The notes below the pieces were generated by a model. The model saw only the letters and a program-made list of their open reading frames with translations. It was not told the DNA's origin and did not search any database. From the NCBI RefSeq assembly GCF_900176635.1, contig NZ_FXLN01000002.1, positions 1-64,000 on the forward strand: 64,000 nt of DNA. Direction: 5' to 3'. Shown in pieces: positions 39,757 through 48,494 of this stretch. The first letter of the stretch is position 1. Each line of letters opens with the position of its first letter. The position numbers and the translations under genes were made by a program. Origin of the DNA: Clostridium merdae. GTDB lineage: Bacteria > Bacillota > Clostridia > Oscillospirales > Acutalibacteraceae.

Positions 39757-40419
39757 ATGAAAAGAATGAAAACAGCATCATTGCTGATCGCTTCCATAAT
39801 GGTTTTTTCGGTGTTTTTTGGGTGTAATAAGAGTGCGGAGAATACATCTTCTCTGTCGTCAGAGCCGCTTATTTCCGCTCCGCAATCGCAGGCTCCCTCA
39901 AAGGCCTCTTCGGGCTCGTCTTCGGCAGTGTCTTCTAGTGCCTCCGGTACTTCTTCGGGAGCATCCTCTGCTACATCTTCCGGCCCGGATGATAAAGCAA
40001 CCTCCCTTAAGAACATCGTAACGAGCAACAAAGAGTTTAATAAGCTGTTTGTAAAGAACCCCATCGACAAAGCCTATTTGGCAGAGATGGAAAAGGCTTC
40101 TTCCAGTGCCGATATGATTAAGGTGAACGAAAAATACACCAAGCTCTGGCAGACAGAAATTGACTCCGGCTATAAAAAGCTTTTGGCAAAAGGACCGGAA
40201 TCCAAAAAGAAGAGCTACCAGAATCGCCAGGAGAAGTGGGTTAAAAATACTCCTGATGATTTGAAAAAGATTGCAGAAAAAGCACAAAATTCTGGTTCCA
40301 CCGCGCAGCTCACTATTTCAGGTGAAACCATGGAACATTACAGAGAGCGCGCAGCAGCTATCTACAAAAATCTGTATGCAGTGGATGCGAAATTCACCTA
40401 TGCATATACTGGTAAATAA
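39757..40419 (+). CDS. LprI-like lipoprotein
   Basis: The 220-aa product starts KRMKTASLL (ATG 39757, AAAGGA 10 nt upstream) and has a lipobox with Cys23 (VFFGC). A Ser/Thr/Ala-rich linker (about 30-85) leads to a C-terminal domain. Its YLAEMEKAS...MIKVNEKYTKLWQTEIDSGYKKLL and ...YQNRQEKWVKNTPDDL patterns resemble the LprI/DUF1311 lysozyme-inhibitor fold. The usual cysteine pair of LprI is absent. It is presumably a surface protein; lysozyme inhibition is a speculative parallel. It ends with a terminator. Confidence 0.65.
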   Translation: MKRMKTASLLIASIMVFSVFFGCNKSAENTSSLSSEPLISAPQSQAPSKASSGSSSAVSSSASGTSSGASSATSSGPDDKATSLKNIVTSNKEFNKLFVKNPIDKAYLAEMEKASSSADMIKVNEKYTKLWQTEIDSGYKKLLAKGPESKKKSYQNRQEKWVKNTPDDLKKIAEKAQNSGSTAQLTISGETMEHYRERAAAIYKNLYAVDAKFTYAYTGK

Positions 40420-40432
40420 TTCGCTTTTCTTC

Positions 40433-40468
40433 AATCAGCCTGTTGTTTTTTCAACAGGCTGATTTTTG
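40433..40468 (+). terminator. Terminator after the LprI-like gene
   Basis: AATCAGCCTGTTG pairs with CAACAGGCTGATT, a perfect 13-bp stem with a 6-nt loop, then TTT. Confidence 0.9.
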
Positions 40469-40672
40469 TTATAATTCTATATTTTATTCTAAGATAGGAA
40501 CAATTCATAAAGGAAATGTTACGGCATTGGCGTAGATAAAAAGAAAAGAATCTGTTACACTGTTAAAAAACAAGGAATTAGGTGAGTTAAGTCAGAAGAG
40601 AAAACAAAATTCGATACTTTTATGTTAGTTAAATATAACTTAGATGAGATAAAAAGAGAGAGGATAAATAGC

Positions 40673-40900
40673 ATGAAAAATGAAATAAGAGCATTTCTGT
40701 TTCTGGCCTTTGCGGTAATCAGCTTTTGTACCCACCAAATATGTGACCGACTGTTCTGGGTGGCGGCTTATTTAAGCCCCATAAGACCAAATGAGGAGAG
40801 CCTAGTGTATGGTGGAGTAGCACTTTTTTGTATTTCAATTGTATGTATGGTCTTATCTATCTTCTTCTTTGTAAAAGCCTTTCATGAAAAAAGGGAATAA
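40673..40900 (+). CDS. Small membrane protein of unknown function
   Basis: The 75-aa product (ATG 40673, GAGAGAGG 9 nt upstream) has two hydrophobic helices (about 6-30 and 44-66) joined by a short loop (SPIRPNEES) and ends in a charged tail (HEKRE). No family is recognised. It is monocistronic, flanked by terminators on both sides. The reading frame is open further upstream to 40622 but without a binding site. Confidence 0.6.
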   Translation: MKNEIRAFLFLAFAVISFCTHQICDRLFWVAAYLSPIRPNEESLVYGGVALFCISIVCMVLSIFFFVKAFHEKRE

Positions 40901-40904
40901 ATAC

Positions 40905-40936
40905 AAAAGAAAGACCCCAATTGGGGTCTTTCTTTT
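40905..40936. terminator. Bidirectional terminator
   Basis: AAAAGAAAGACCCCAA and its exact complement TTGGGGTCTTTCTTTT form a perfect palindrome between convergent genes. Confidence 0.85.
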
Positions 40937-40950
40937 GTATTCGTCCTATA

Positions 40951-42417
40951 TTATTGTCCGGCCTGCACGGTACCGTTTGCAGATGCGGTAAGAGTGTCTG
41001 TTACTAGGCCATTAATATTTGTTGCGGTAACAAGGCCTTGGGGAACGTTGTCTACCACTGCTAAATAACGCCGGTCGTTAACTGTGTAATATTGTACGGT
41101 AACCGGTTTTTTTGCTGCGTCGTAAAAACGGAAGCGTACTGTTAATACAGGCGACTTACTCATCGCTGTCGCCACACCGTCAGAGTCTGCATTTGCTTCT
41201 TCCAATAGCTGTACAGCAATGATATTTTGATAATACTTTTGAAAGTTTGGCTCATACGTAACGGCTTTTCCATTGCAGGTAACAGTATAATCGAACACTT
41301 CACTGTCTTTGGTAGATTTTGCAGTGTTTTTTGTGCGTGTCTTTTCAAAGGCAAAAGCTTGGTCTTCCGACAAAACATCCATTCCACTAACGTCCGCAAT
41401 GTTGAGAAGCTGTACAAATTTGCTTCTCAGGCTAAACAGCGTCGCATTCGCCCATACAGAGGCGCTTTCCTCCCGAATGGCGTAGATAGCATCAATATCG
41501 TCTGCCATCACATACCACAAGCCGTTTTCTACTTTGCCTGCTTTTAAGGTATGGGAGTGCTTATCGGCGGTAAAAGAAAGCGTGGTAGACGGCGCATCCA
41601 GCCCATACTGCTTTTTCAGTTCTGCGGAGGGGCGAATCGCCGTTACTTCATCTGCGGTAACGGTTGAAATGGTGGTGGCGAGCGTAGAATACTGCGTTTC
41701 ATCTATTGGTAAGGTTTGCTTTCCGTCTGAAACCGTAACCGAGTTGTTTTTATTGCTGATACTAAGCTGTTCGCCCAAATGGGTATTGGTAAGCGTTATC
41801 GCTTCAATGGCAGGGGTCTCTTGCCCACTACTGGCATTGGTAAGGGAATACAGCTCTTTCTTAACAAAGTCCTTTGCGCTGCTGAAAATACCGCTGTCTA
41901 CGGAGACAACATAAACATTGCTGGAGTTTTTGCCAGCCATATAGTAACCGTCAGAACCGGCGGCCTCATTGCCTAAAAGGTAATCAAAGCTTGTGCCATC
42001 CCGAAAATTAACCTGAACTTCCGCAGTGGGGTGATCTAAGCCATATTCATTTAAATTGCTGACGGAGCCAACATTCTTAGAGGCAACTAGGCTAAAGCCA
42101 TCTTTCACTACATTTTCAGCTGCTGTTTTATATAAGGGGAGTCCCTCCAGCCCCTGCACCACATAAGTGGTTTGGTCAGAAAGACCGGATGAGGTGCCTA
42201 CGGTACTGGGAATAATGACAAAGCCGCCGTTTTTGTTTTTTACCTGCATCGATTTCACGTCTTCAATTTGCTTGGAGAGCAAACTGATGGCGGTATCATC
42301 CGCAACAGAGGAAGTGGTCTCCGGTTGCTTTTCAGTCATTTTCAAAGCGGCGAATACACCGGCTAATACAATGAGTAGGCCGGCGGCCGACAGAAGATTT
42401 CTTTGGAGTGGTTTCAT
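40951..42417 (-). CDS. DUF4340-domain protein of the Gld-type ABC transporter
   Basis: The 488-aa protein has one N-terminal membrane helix (about 8-26) and a large extracytoplasmic part. It consists of DUF4340-type repeats rich in beta strands (YGLDHPTAEVQVNFRDGTSFDYLLGNEAAG ...; TIRPSAELKKQYGLDAPSTTLSF). It is the last gene of a four-gene operon, 1 bp after the GldG-like gene. DUF4340 proteins often accompany GldA/F/G-type ABC transporters and may act as their external partner. The exact function is unknown. Confidence 0.85.
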   Translation of the reverse strand: MKPLQRNLLSAAGLLIVLAGVFAALKMTEKQPETTSSVADDTAISLLSKQIEDVKSMQVKNKNGGFVIIPSTVGTSSGLSDQTTYVVQGLEGLPLYKTAAENVVKDGFSLVASKNVGSVSNLNEYGLDHPTAEVQVNFRDGTSFDYLLGNEAAGSDGYYMAGKNSSNVYVVSVDSGIFSSAKDFVKKELYSLTNASSGQETPAIEAITLTNTHLGEQLSISNKNNSVTVSDGKQTLPIDETQYSTLATTISTVTADEVTAIRPSAELKKQYGLDAPSTTLSFTADKHSHTLKAGKVENGLWYVMADDIDAIYAIREESASVWANATLFSLRSKFVQLLNIADVSGMDVLSEDQAFAFEKTRTKNTAKSTKDSEVFDYTVTCNGKAVTYEPNFQKYYQNIIAVQLLEEANADSDGVATAMSKSPVLTVRFRFYDAAKKPVTVQYYTVNDRRYLAVVDNVPQGLVTATNINGLVTDTLTASANGTVQAGQ

Positions 42418-42418
42418 A

Positions 42419-44107
42419 TTATAGGTGCCTCCTCTTTAGGAAAACGACGAAGCCCGCCGCTAAAACGCAGAGGGGGATGAATACTGTAAACAGCCCAAAG
42501 CCAATAATCATACTGGCAGCCTGTGAAAGGTTAATGTCTACCTGATTTGTTTGAACCGGTGTAACAAGCAAGCCGGTGTTAGAATCCGTTTCGCCGGTGG
42601 CGTAACGGATGAGGTCGGCAACGTATTTGCCGTTGCCATAGGCAGAGGCGTTAATGACTCCCTCTGCAAACATGGGTGAGCTGCCCGCAACAATCACGTT
42701 TTGCTTGTAGACGGTACCGTCTAACGACATGTTTTTCTGTGCGAGTGCTACCGTGGTATATGCTTGCTGCTTTGCATTTTTCACTGTTTCTTCCGTAGAT
42801 TTTGAGTCGACCAGATACGAAGTATTATACGAGGTTGCCAAAGAATGCGTGGTCACACCATCACGAGAGGTGAATAAAAGATTGATGGGGCTGGATTCCG
42901 GCATCACTACGTTTTCATATTGTGAGACCTGCGGGTTAAGCGTTACCGTGGAAGCTACATTTGTTTGTGTGAGAATGAATGACGCGTTCGATTGTGCAAT
43001 ATGAGTTTGGTCGCGCTCAACTACCACTGCACGCGGTACCTCAATTCCCCATTCCTTCAGGAATGCGGAAAGGTTTGGTAACGCCTCCTGGCTGGGGTAG
43101 AAAGTAATCAGCAAGGAGCGGTCTGTGGTAAGCTTAGCGTTTTCTAGGAACGCATCCAGCTTTTTCAACTCCTGCGGTGTATAGTCGGTCGCAGGAGAAG
43201 CCAGCATCACCATTTGCGCATTAGCAGGGATGGCATCCGTTAAGATATTAAAGCTAACTGTTTCAAAGTTTGCGTTCTTTAGTACATTTTGCAGTGCAGA
43301 GCTGTCGTAAATTTCTTCATGGCCTGTTGCAAATGCAATCACTGGCAACTTTGTACTGTTTACTTGGCTAATCGCCGAGGCCAGTGCCGTGCCAACCATA
43401 GAATACGAGGTCGCCTGCCCGGTGGTGTAATCCGTTTGTGTGTTAAATAAATCCGTTATTTGTAGTACACGGTGGCGTTTTTCGGTACTGACCACCACAC
43501 AACCTGCGCTCAAATTTGCTTCCTGAAGTTCGGAGGCGTAGGTTGGGTTCTTATCAAGGTCTACATATTTTACTGTGATGTTGGAGTTGCGCTCCTTTAT
43601 TTTATCAGACAAAATAGCAACTTGGCTGTAATTAAAACCATAACCAGAATACATTACGTTATCGCGCACATCATTTTCAGGTCCTAATATCGTAATGGTG
43701 GTGGGGAGCTTAATCGAATCAATGACTTTGACGGCATCCTCTGTCAGTGTATTAGTCTTTTGTGCTGAAAGGTCAAGATTTATAGAGGGGTACCGGGTGC
43801 TGAGCATTGATACAATAACATTCAATAGAATAATTACGGCAAGAAAAATAGCGGTAAATACCGTAGAAATACCACGGCGGCGCACCTTTTGAGAGGCCAG
43901 CACGCCTCCAAGGCGCTTTTTGGGAGAGACTGCATCCTCTTTTGCAAGGCTGCTGGAAGTTGGCGTTTTTTCCTCAAGGGCGGCTTCCTCTATGGCCGTA
44001 TCTGTGGTGGTATCTATTCTTTGTTCATCCGCGTGGGTTTCTTCTTCTTTTAACACAGTTGGCTCAGTTGATTCTGTGCTTTGCGGTGTTTTTTTCTCTT
44101 CACTCAT
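42419..44107 (-). CDS. GldG-family ABC-type transport auxiliary membrane protein
   Basis: The 562-aa protein starts at MSEEKKT (ATG 44107; AGGGAGG is 9 nt upstream). It has an acidic, Thr/Glu-rich cytoplasmic segment (about 1-75), a membrane helix (about 88-112), a large extracytoplasmic GldG/ABC_transp_aux domain (TEDAVKVIDSIKLPTTITILGP ... FATGHEEIYDSS) and a C-terminal membrane helix ending in KRRHL. Homologues partner an ABC transporter of the gliding type. An open frame extends upstream but with a less likely start. Confidence 0.85.
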   Translation of the reverse strand: MSEEKKTPQSTESTEPTVLKEEETHADEQRIDTTTDTAIEEAALEEKTPTSSSLAKEDAVSPKKRLGGVLASQKVRRRGISTVFTAIFLAVIILLNVIVSMLSTRYPSINLDLSAQKTNTLTEDAVKVIDSIKLPTTITILGPENDVRDNVMYSGYGFNYSQVAILSDKIKERNSNITVKYVDLDKNPTYASELQEANLSAGCVVVSTEKRHRVLQITDLFNTQTDYTTGQATSYSMVGTALASAISQVNSTKLPVIAFATGHEEIYDSSALQNVLKNANFETVSFNILTDAIPANAQMVMLASPATDYTPQELKKLDAFLENAKLTTDRSLLITFYPSQEALPNLSAFLKEWGIEVPRAVVVERDQTHIAQSNASFILTQTNVASTVTLNPQVSQYENVVMPESSPINLLFTSRDGVTTHSLATSYNTSYLVDSKSTEETVKNAKQQAYTTVALAQKNMSLDGTVYKQNVIVAGSSPMFAEGVINASAYGNGKYVADLIRYATGETDSNTGLLVTPVQTNQVDINLSQAASMIIGFGLFTVFIPLCVLAAGFVVFLKRRHL

Positions 44108-44123
44108 TTGGGTCATCCTCCCT

Positions 44124-44828
44124 TCAATTCCAGCGGCGGCTTTCCAATCGCCGTGCGGTAAAGAATAAAAATACCGCTGCAACGCTTAGAAAGAACACAA
44201 TACTGGAGACATTGAGTACCCCTGTGGTGAAGGGGGTGTATCGGCTGTTAAATGAAACCCAGCCAATCAGCTTGGCAATCGCTGCATTCGAGATAGAGCC
44301 GGAGAGCTGGTCGATAATCAGCAGGAACATGGAAGCGGCAAATGTGCCAATGGCAGAAATAATCTGGCTTTGCGTAAGGCTCGATATAAACACGCCGATG
44401 GAAATCATGGCGGCACCGTACAGCAAGGCGCCAAGGACAGTACCAAGCACCGTAACCCAATTCAGGTTCGACACAAAGGAGATAACCACAGCGGGCAGCA
44501 AACTGCCAAGCAGTGCAATGCCAAAAACGCTCACGCACGCCAAAAACTTGCCCATAACAATACCCATTACCCCCACGGGGGCGGTGAGCAGGGCTTGGTC
44601 GGTTTTGTTGCGGCGGTCTTCACTTATAGAGCGCATGGTCAGTATGGGCACAATCATCATGCACCAAATAAACATGGTGCCGTAAACACTAGTAATGTAA
44701 GAGGTGGAGCGGGCATTCATCACCATTGCATAGTAAAAACCAAACAAGGCCAGCAGAACAGCCACACACACATAGCCTATGGGAGAAGAGAAATAAGATT
44801 TCAGCTCCCGTTTGTAAATTGCTTTCAT
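44124..44828 (-). CDS. ABC transporter permease, GldF type
   Basis: The 234-aa protein starts MKAIYKRELKSYFSSPIGY (ATG 44828, overlapping the ATPase stop by 4 bp) and has six predicted membrane segments. The motif RNKTDQALLTAPVG in the first cytoplasmic loop is typical of ABC-2/GldF permeases. The ATPase, permease and GldG-like protein form one transport unit. The substrate is unknown. An open frame extends to 44927 but lies inside the ATPase gene and lacks a binding site. Confidence 0.9.
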   Translation of the reverse strand: MKAIYKRELKSYFSSPIGYVCVAVLLALFGFYYAMVMNARSTSYITSVYGTMFIWCMMIVPILTMRSISEDRRNKTDQALLTAPVGVMGIVMGKFLACVSVFGIALLGSLLPAVVISFVSNLNWVTVLGTVLGALLYGAAMISIGVFISSLTQSQIISAIGTFAASMFLLIIDQLSGSISNAAIAKLIGWVSFNSRYTPFTTGVLNVSSIVFFLSVAAVFLFFTARRLESRRWN

Positions 44829-45784
44829 TCGCTTTCTTCCCCCTGTTCTTCCATTTGACCATCGGTAAGGCGTAAAAAGACCTCTTCCAGAGTCAGGTCG
44901 TTTGTTCGCAGTGAAAGAATGGGCCATCCCTTGCGGGCGGCCAATGCAAATAAATCGCGCCGCAGGTCTGCCCCGGGTTCTCCCTCAACCGTAAATTCGA
45001 ACACACCGGGTTCTTTTTCACCAAGCGGCTGTACCTCTTTTACATTGGTAAGGGTGCGAAGACCCTGCGCCAAGTCGTTTTCTTTGCCCTCCAAACGCAC
45101 AAGCAGCTTATGGTTGCCGGTCATTTGGTGCGAAAGTGTATCTGGTGAGCCATCTGCCACAATATTACCTTGGTTAATTACCAGAATGCGTTCGCATACT
45201 GCCTGTACCTCCGGTAAAATATGCGAGCTTAAAATAACCGTGTGGTTGTCGCCCAGCTTTTTAATCAGATTACGGATTTCAATAATCTGCTTGGGGTCAA
45301 GGCCAACGGTGGGCTCATCCAGTATTAGTACAGGCGGGTTACCCAACAAAGCCTGTGCAATTCCCACTCTTTGGCGATAGCCTTTTGATAGATTTCCAAT
45401 TAAACGCCCGTATACATCCTCAATTTTGACTAGGGAGCAAATTTCTTTAATATGTTGCTCGCGGGGAAGCGATACCTTTTTGAGCTCGAACATAAAATTC
45501 AGGTATTCCTTAACGGTCATATCCATATACAGCGGGGGAAGCTCCGGCAGATACCCAATTTTTTTCTTTACCTCATTGGGGTAATCCAGAATATTCTGTC
45601 CGTCTACGGTAACTTCGCCATCACTGGCAGAAAGGTAACCGGTAATAATGTTCATGGTAGTGGATTTACCGGCGCCGTTTGGCCCAAGAAATCCTAAAAT
45701 AGTGCCTTCCTCTACGGTAAAACTGACGCGATTCAGCACCGTTTTAGAGCCATACCGTTTTGTGAGGTCTTTTACCTCTATCAT
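44825..45784 (-). CDS. ABC transporter ATP-binding protein, GldA type
   Basis: The 319-aa ATPase has Walker A GPNGAGKST (about residues 34-42), the signature LSKGYRQRVGIAQALL, Walker B VLILDEPTVGLDP and a C-terminal domain of about 100 residues (DUF4162-like) as in GldA/YhaQ-type exporters. It starts the leftward four-gene operon ATPase-permease-GldG-DUF4340. It has an AGGGACG-type site before ATG. The whole unit runs against the direction of replication. Confidence 0.95.
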   Translation of the reverse strand: MIEVKDLTKRYGSKTVLNRVSFTVEEGTILGFLGPNGAGKSTTMNIITGYLSASDGEVTVDGQNILDYPNEVKKKIGYLPELPPLYMDMTVKEYLNFMFELKKVSLPREQHIKEICSLVKIEDVYGRLIGNLSKGYRQRVGIAQALLGNPPVLILDEPTVGLDPKQIIEIRNLIKKLGDNHTVILSSHILPEVQAVCERILVINQGNIVADGSPDTLSHQMTGNHKLLVRLEGKENDLAQGLRTLTNVKEVQPLGEKEPGVFEFTVEGEPGADLRRDLFALAARKGWPILSLRTNDLTLEEVFLRLTDGQMEEQGEESE

Positions 45785-45972
45785 TACAAACGTCCCTCCT
45801 TCGAGCCATTCCCCAAAAGCGGTGCAGCACTTTGCTGACCGGTGTTTATGGGAAGACCATTAAACCTATCATATCAATGCAGGACAGGTTAAATGTAAAC
45901 AAATTTTTAAGAATTTTAGGCATTCTTATGAAAAAGAGAATTCGTGGAGTTTCGTGCAATTATTTAATTCGC
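45785..45972. other. Divergent intergenic region
   Basis: This gap lies between the Gld-type operon (leftward) and the DUF1015 gene (rightward). On the minus strand TTTACA, 17 nt, TGATAT (about 45901-45874) could be the operon's promoter. Nothing else is recognised. Confidence 0.4.
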
Positions 45973-46001
45973 TTGACGAAGCTATGAAAAAGCCCTAAAA
46001 T
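45973..46001 (+). promoter_or_regulatory. Promoter of the DUF1015 gene
   Basis: TTGACG (45973-45978), exactly 17 nt, TAAAAT (45996-46001). Confidence 0.75.
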
Positions 46002-46083
46002 AAAATGATATATGAATATCAATAGGTCTTTTGAAGATTTAAAACTGGCAGAAAGTCAAAATGATAAATTGGGAGTGGTCACA

Positions 46084-47358
46084 GTGGCAGAAATAAAGGC
46101 ATTCCGCGCGCTGCGCTTTTGCACCGAACAGGCTGGCAGTATCTCAGAGCTTACTTGCCCGCCCTACGACATTATCAGCGAAGAGGAGCGGCTCGCTTTT
46201 CTGGAGAAGAACCCGCACAATATCATCCGGTTAGAGCTGCCGCGGGGCGAAATGCCCTATCAGCAAGCCGGTGAAACACTTTCCCAATGGCTGAATGAAG
46301 AAATTTTGCACCGCGATACACAGCCCGGCCTCTATATTTATGAGGAAGAATTCGAGGCTTATGGGGAAACTCACCGCCTGAAAGGCTTTATCTCTTTGGT
46401 AAAGCTGGAGGAGTTTTCAGCCGGTGTGGTTCTGCCGCATGAAGAAACGCTTAGCAAGGCAAAGGCGGATCGCTTTGAGCTGATGAATGCCACAAACTGC
46501 AACTTCAGCCAGATTTATTGCCTGTACATGGATGAAAAGCACGATACGCTCTCCCGCATTGATGCTCTTTGCAAAGATACACCGCGTTATGAGTTCAGCG
46601 ACGGTTTGGTTACCCACCGCCTGTGGCTGGTAAATGATCCCGTGGCGATTCGCGCCATCAGCGATGAGTTCGAAGGCCGCAAGCTTTATATTGCCGACGG
46701 CCACCACCGTTACGAAACGGCGCTTAACTACCGCAACGCGTGCCGTGAAAATGGAACGGCAAACCCTGCGCAGGATTATGTGATGATGATGCTGGTAGAT
46801 ATGCAGCACCCCGGCTTGGTCGTATTCCCCACTCACCGCTTAGTTCGCGGGCTGGAGGGCTTTGACTCCGCAAAGCTTTTAGAGCAGTGCAAAGAGCTGT
46901 TTGATGTAACGGCGATGGAACAAAAAGACACCATAGAAGCCGTTTTGGCAGAGCAGTACGCCGAGGGTAAAAAGGCATTCGCCTTTTATACCGGTGATAA
47001 GGAGTGGCACCTGTTGGTTCTTCGTGACCTTTCGGTTATGGCTGAGCTTCTGCCAGACAAAAGCGCCGCCTCCCAAGGGCTGGATGTTACTGTATTGCAT
47101 AGCCTAATTCTGGAAAAAATGCTCGGCATTGATAAAGAAAACATGGCGCAGCAAATTAATTTAACCTACACCCGTTCCTTGCCGGAAGCAATGGCTTCGG
47201 TGGAGAACGGTGAAGCACAGTGCGCGTTTTTGCTCAATCCCACCCGAGTGGAGGAGATTCGCGATGTTGCTGCCGCAGGAGAAAAAATGCCGCAAAAATC
47301 CACCTATTTCTACCCCAAATTAATTACCGGGCTGGTCATGAATCAGCTGGAAGAATAA
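46084..47358 (+). CDS. DUF1015-family protein
   Basis: The 424-aa protein starts at GTG 46084 (GGGAG 8 nt upstream; the earlier ATG at 46012 gives an N-terminus unlike the family). It contains the DUF1015 motifs FRALRF, CPPYDIISEEER, NPHNIIRLELPRGE, LPHEETLSKAKADRFELM and LYIADGHHRYETAL. The family is widespread in Clostridia, often next to serine-biosynthesis genes, and has a predicted kinase-like or Ser-kinase relationship; no activity is certain. Its own promoter lies 82 bp upstream. Confidence 0.9.
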   Translation: MAEIKAFRALRFCTEQAGSISELTCPPYDIISEEERLAFLEKNPHNIIRLELPRGEMPYQQAGETLSQWLNEEILHRDTQPGLYIYEEEFEAYGETHRLKGFISLVKLEEFSAGVVLPHEETLSKAKADRFELMNATNCNFSQIYCLYMDEKHDTLSRIDALCKDTPRYEFSDGLVTHRLWLVNDPVAIRAISDEFEGRKLYIADGHHRYETALNYRNACRENGTANPAQDYVMMMLVDMQHPGLVVFPTHRLVRGLEGFDSAKLLEQCKELFDVTAMEQKDTIEAVLAEQYAEGKKAFAFYTGDKEWHLLVLRDLSVMAELLPDKSAASQGLDVTVLHSLILEKMLGIDKENMAQQINLTYTRSLPEAMASVENGEAQCAFLLNPTRVEEIRDVAAAGEKMPQKSTYFYPKLITGLVMNQLEE

Positions 47359-47402
47359 AGTAGCTTAGGCTACAAAAAACAACCAAAGCACCCTATGAGC
47401 AG

Positions 47403-47428
47403 GAGCCGCGAGTTCGTTTTCGCGGCTC
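47403..47428 (+). terminator. Possible terminator after the DUF1015 gene
   Basis: GAGCCGCGA and TCGCGGCTC form a 9-bp stem with an 8-nt loop, followed by TCGTGTTGTGTTTTT, an imperfect T-run. Confidence 0.55.
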
Positions 47429-47537
47429 TCGTGTTGTGTTTTTATCGGCCCCTGTTTGGCAGCAATTTTTCTTGAACTCACCTGTTATCTGTGCTACACT
47501 CGGTAATGAATGAGAGCCGCAAAGGAGAAGGGATTCC

Positions 47538-47939
47538 GTGAAGAAGGAAAAAGAAAAGAAGAAAAAAAGAACCCGCATGTTGGAAGAACCGGAGCTGCAA
47601 CAGGGAGATACAACTCCCGAAAAACCGCAGCTGGGTGACGCAAAGGATTCCCTCGAGCTGTTACACCAGAAGCTGGGCGGCAAGTGGAAGCCCCGCGTTT
47701 TATGGGTGTTGCAAAGCGGCGAGAGCATACGCTACCGTGAGATTAAGGCAGAAATCACTGGTATAACGGATATGATGCTGAGCCAGAGCCTGCGCGAAAT
47801 GTGTGCCGATGGCCTAGTGGAGCGCCGCCAATTTCAAGAAATACCGCCAAGGGTGGAGTACCAAATTACACCGTTGGGGGCAGGTGCCCTGCCGGGGCTT
47901 GAGCTATTGGCAAAATGGATGAAAAATAATTTTAAGTGA
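47538..47939 (+). CDS. HxlR-family transcriptional regulator
   Basis: The 133-aa winged-helix protein has a Lys-rich N-terminus (KKEKEKKKKRTR) and an acidic linker, then the HxlR core: LGGKWKPRVLWVLQSGESIRYREI, GITDMMLSQSLREMCADGLVER and PRVEYQITPLGAGALPG. HxlR regulators respond to redox or electrophile stress. The N-terminal Lys block is longer than usual. No conserved N-terminal cysteine (as in HypR) is seen. It starts at GTG 47538 and may be co-transcribed with the acetyltransferase 11 bp downstream. Confidence 0.92.
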   Translation: MKKEKEKKKKRTRMLEEPELQQGDTTPEKPQLGDAKDSLELLHQKLGGKWKPRVLWVLQSGESIRYREIKAEITGITDMMLSQSLREMCADGLVERRQFQEIPPRVEYQITPLGAGALPGLELLAKWMKNNFK

Positions 47940-47949
47940 GGATTATTAA

Positions 47950-48429
47950 ATGTACAGCTATTGGTTTGTGATGGAGCAAAGCCTGGACAAGCTGGAGGAC
48001 GCTCGAGCAATTCGCCATACTGTTTTTGTAGAAGAACAAGGATTCCGCAATGAATTCGACGAAATAGACCCCATCGCACACCATATTGTGGTGTATATTG
48101 AGAATACTCCCGTTGCAACCGGGCGTGTTTTTCCCGGGAAAGGGGAGGAATACATCATCGGGAGGATTGCGGTCGGGCGCCCTTACCGTGGGGAAGGCTT
48201 CGGCCGAATCGTAGTAGAAAATTTAGAAAACCAAGCCCGGGTTCTTGGTGCAAAGGCGGTCATGTTGTCTGCCCAAACGCAGGCGCGCGGCTTTTATGAG
48301 TCGATGGGCTATGAGGCGGATGGAGAGGTTTATTTGGAAGAGCACTGCCCGCATATTAGAATGAAAAAGTATTTGCAACCCACAATTTCCGGGGTAGATT
48401 CCCTTGACATTACACATCATACGGTGTAG
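47950..48429 (+). CDS. GNAT-family N-acetyltransferase
   Basis: The 159-aa protein has the GNAT core: RHTVFVEEQGFRNEFDEIDP, then IGRIAVGRPYRGEGFGRIVVENLE (acetyl-CoA-binding R/Q-x-x-G-x-G/A loop), and ARGFYESMGYEADGEVYLEEHCPH. It resembles ElaA-type acetyltransferases. The substrate is unknown. The last 30 or so residues overlap the nrdD promoter region. A Noc-site-like palindrome (48130-48141) lies in the coding sequence. Confidence 0.9.
   Translation: MYSYWFVMEQSLDKLEDARAIRHTVFVEEQGFRNEFDEIDPIAHHIVVYIENTPVATGRVFPGKGEEYIIGRIAVGRPYRGEGFGRIVVENLENQARVLGAKAVMLSAQTQARGFYESMGYEADGEVYLEEHCPHIRMKKYLQPTISGVDSLDITHHTV
48130..48141. promoter_or_regulatory. Candidate Noc-binding site
   Basis: TTTCCCGGGAAA matches 12 of 14 positions of the B. 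subtilis Noc site ATTTCCCGGGAAAT, within the acetyltransferase gene. A Noc homologue is encoded in the window, but the recognition sequence in this organism is unproven. Confidence 0.4.
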
Positions 48430-48458
48430 AATTAAGACCGTGATTCTATATATAGTGA
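48404..48458 (+). promoter_or_regulatory. nrdD promoter with two NrdR boxes
   Basis: TTGACA (48404-48409), 17 nt, TAGAAT (48427-48432) is a strong promoter. Box 1, ACACATCATACGGTGT (48412-48427), and box 2, ATTCTATATATAGTGA (48443-48458), both fit the NrdR consensus acaCwAtATaTwGtgt. They are 31 bp apart, three helical turns. NrdR normally represses ribonucleotide reductase genes through such paired boxes. Confidence 0.85.
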
Positions 48459-48494
48459 TATTTCCAAAAACCGAAAGATGAGAGGGAACGAAAA

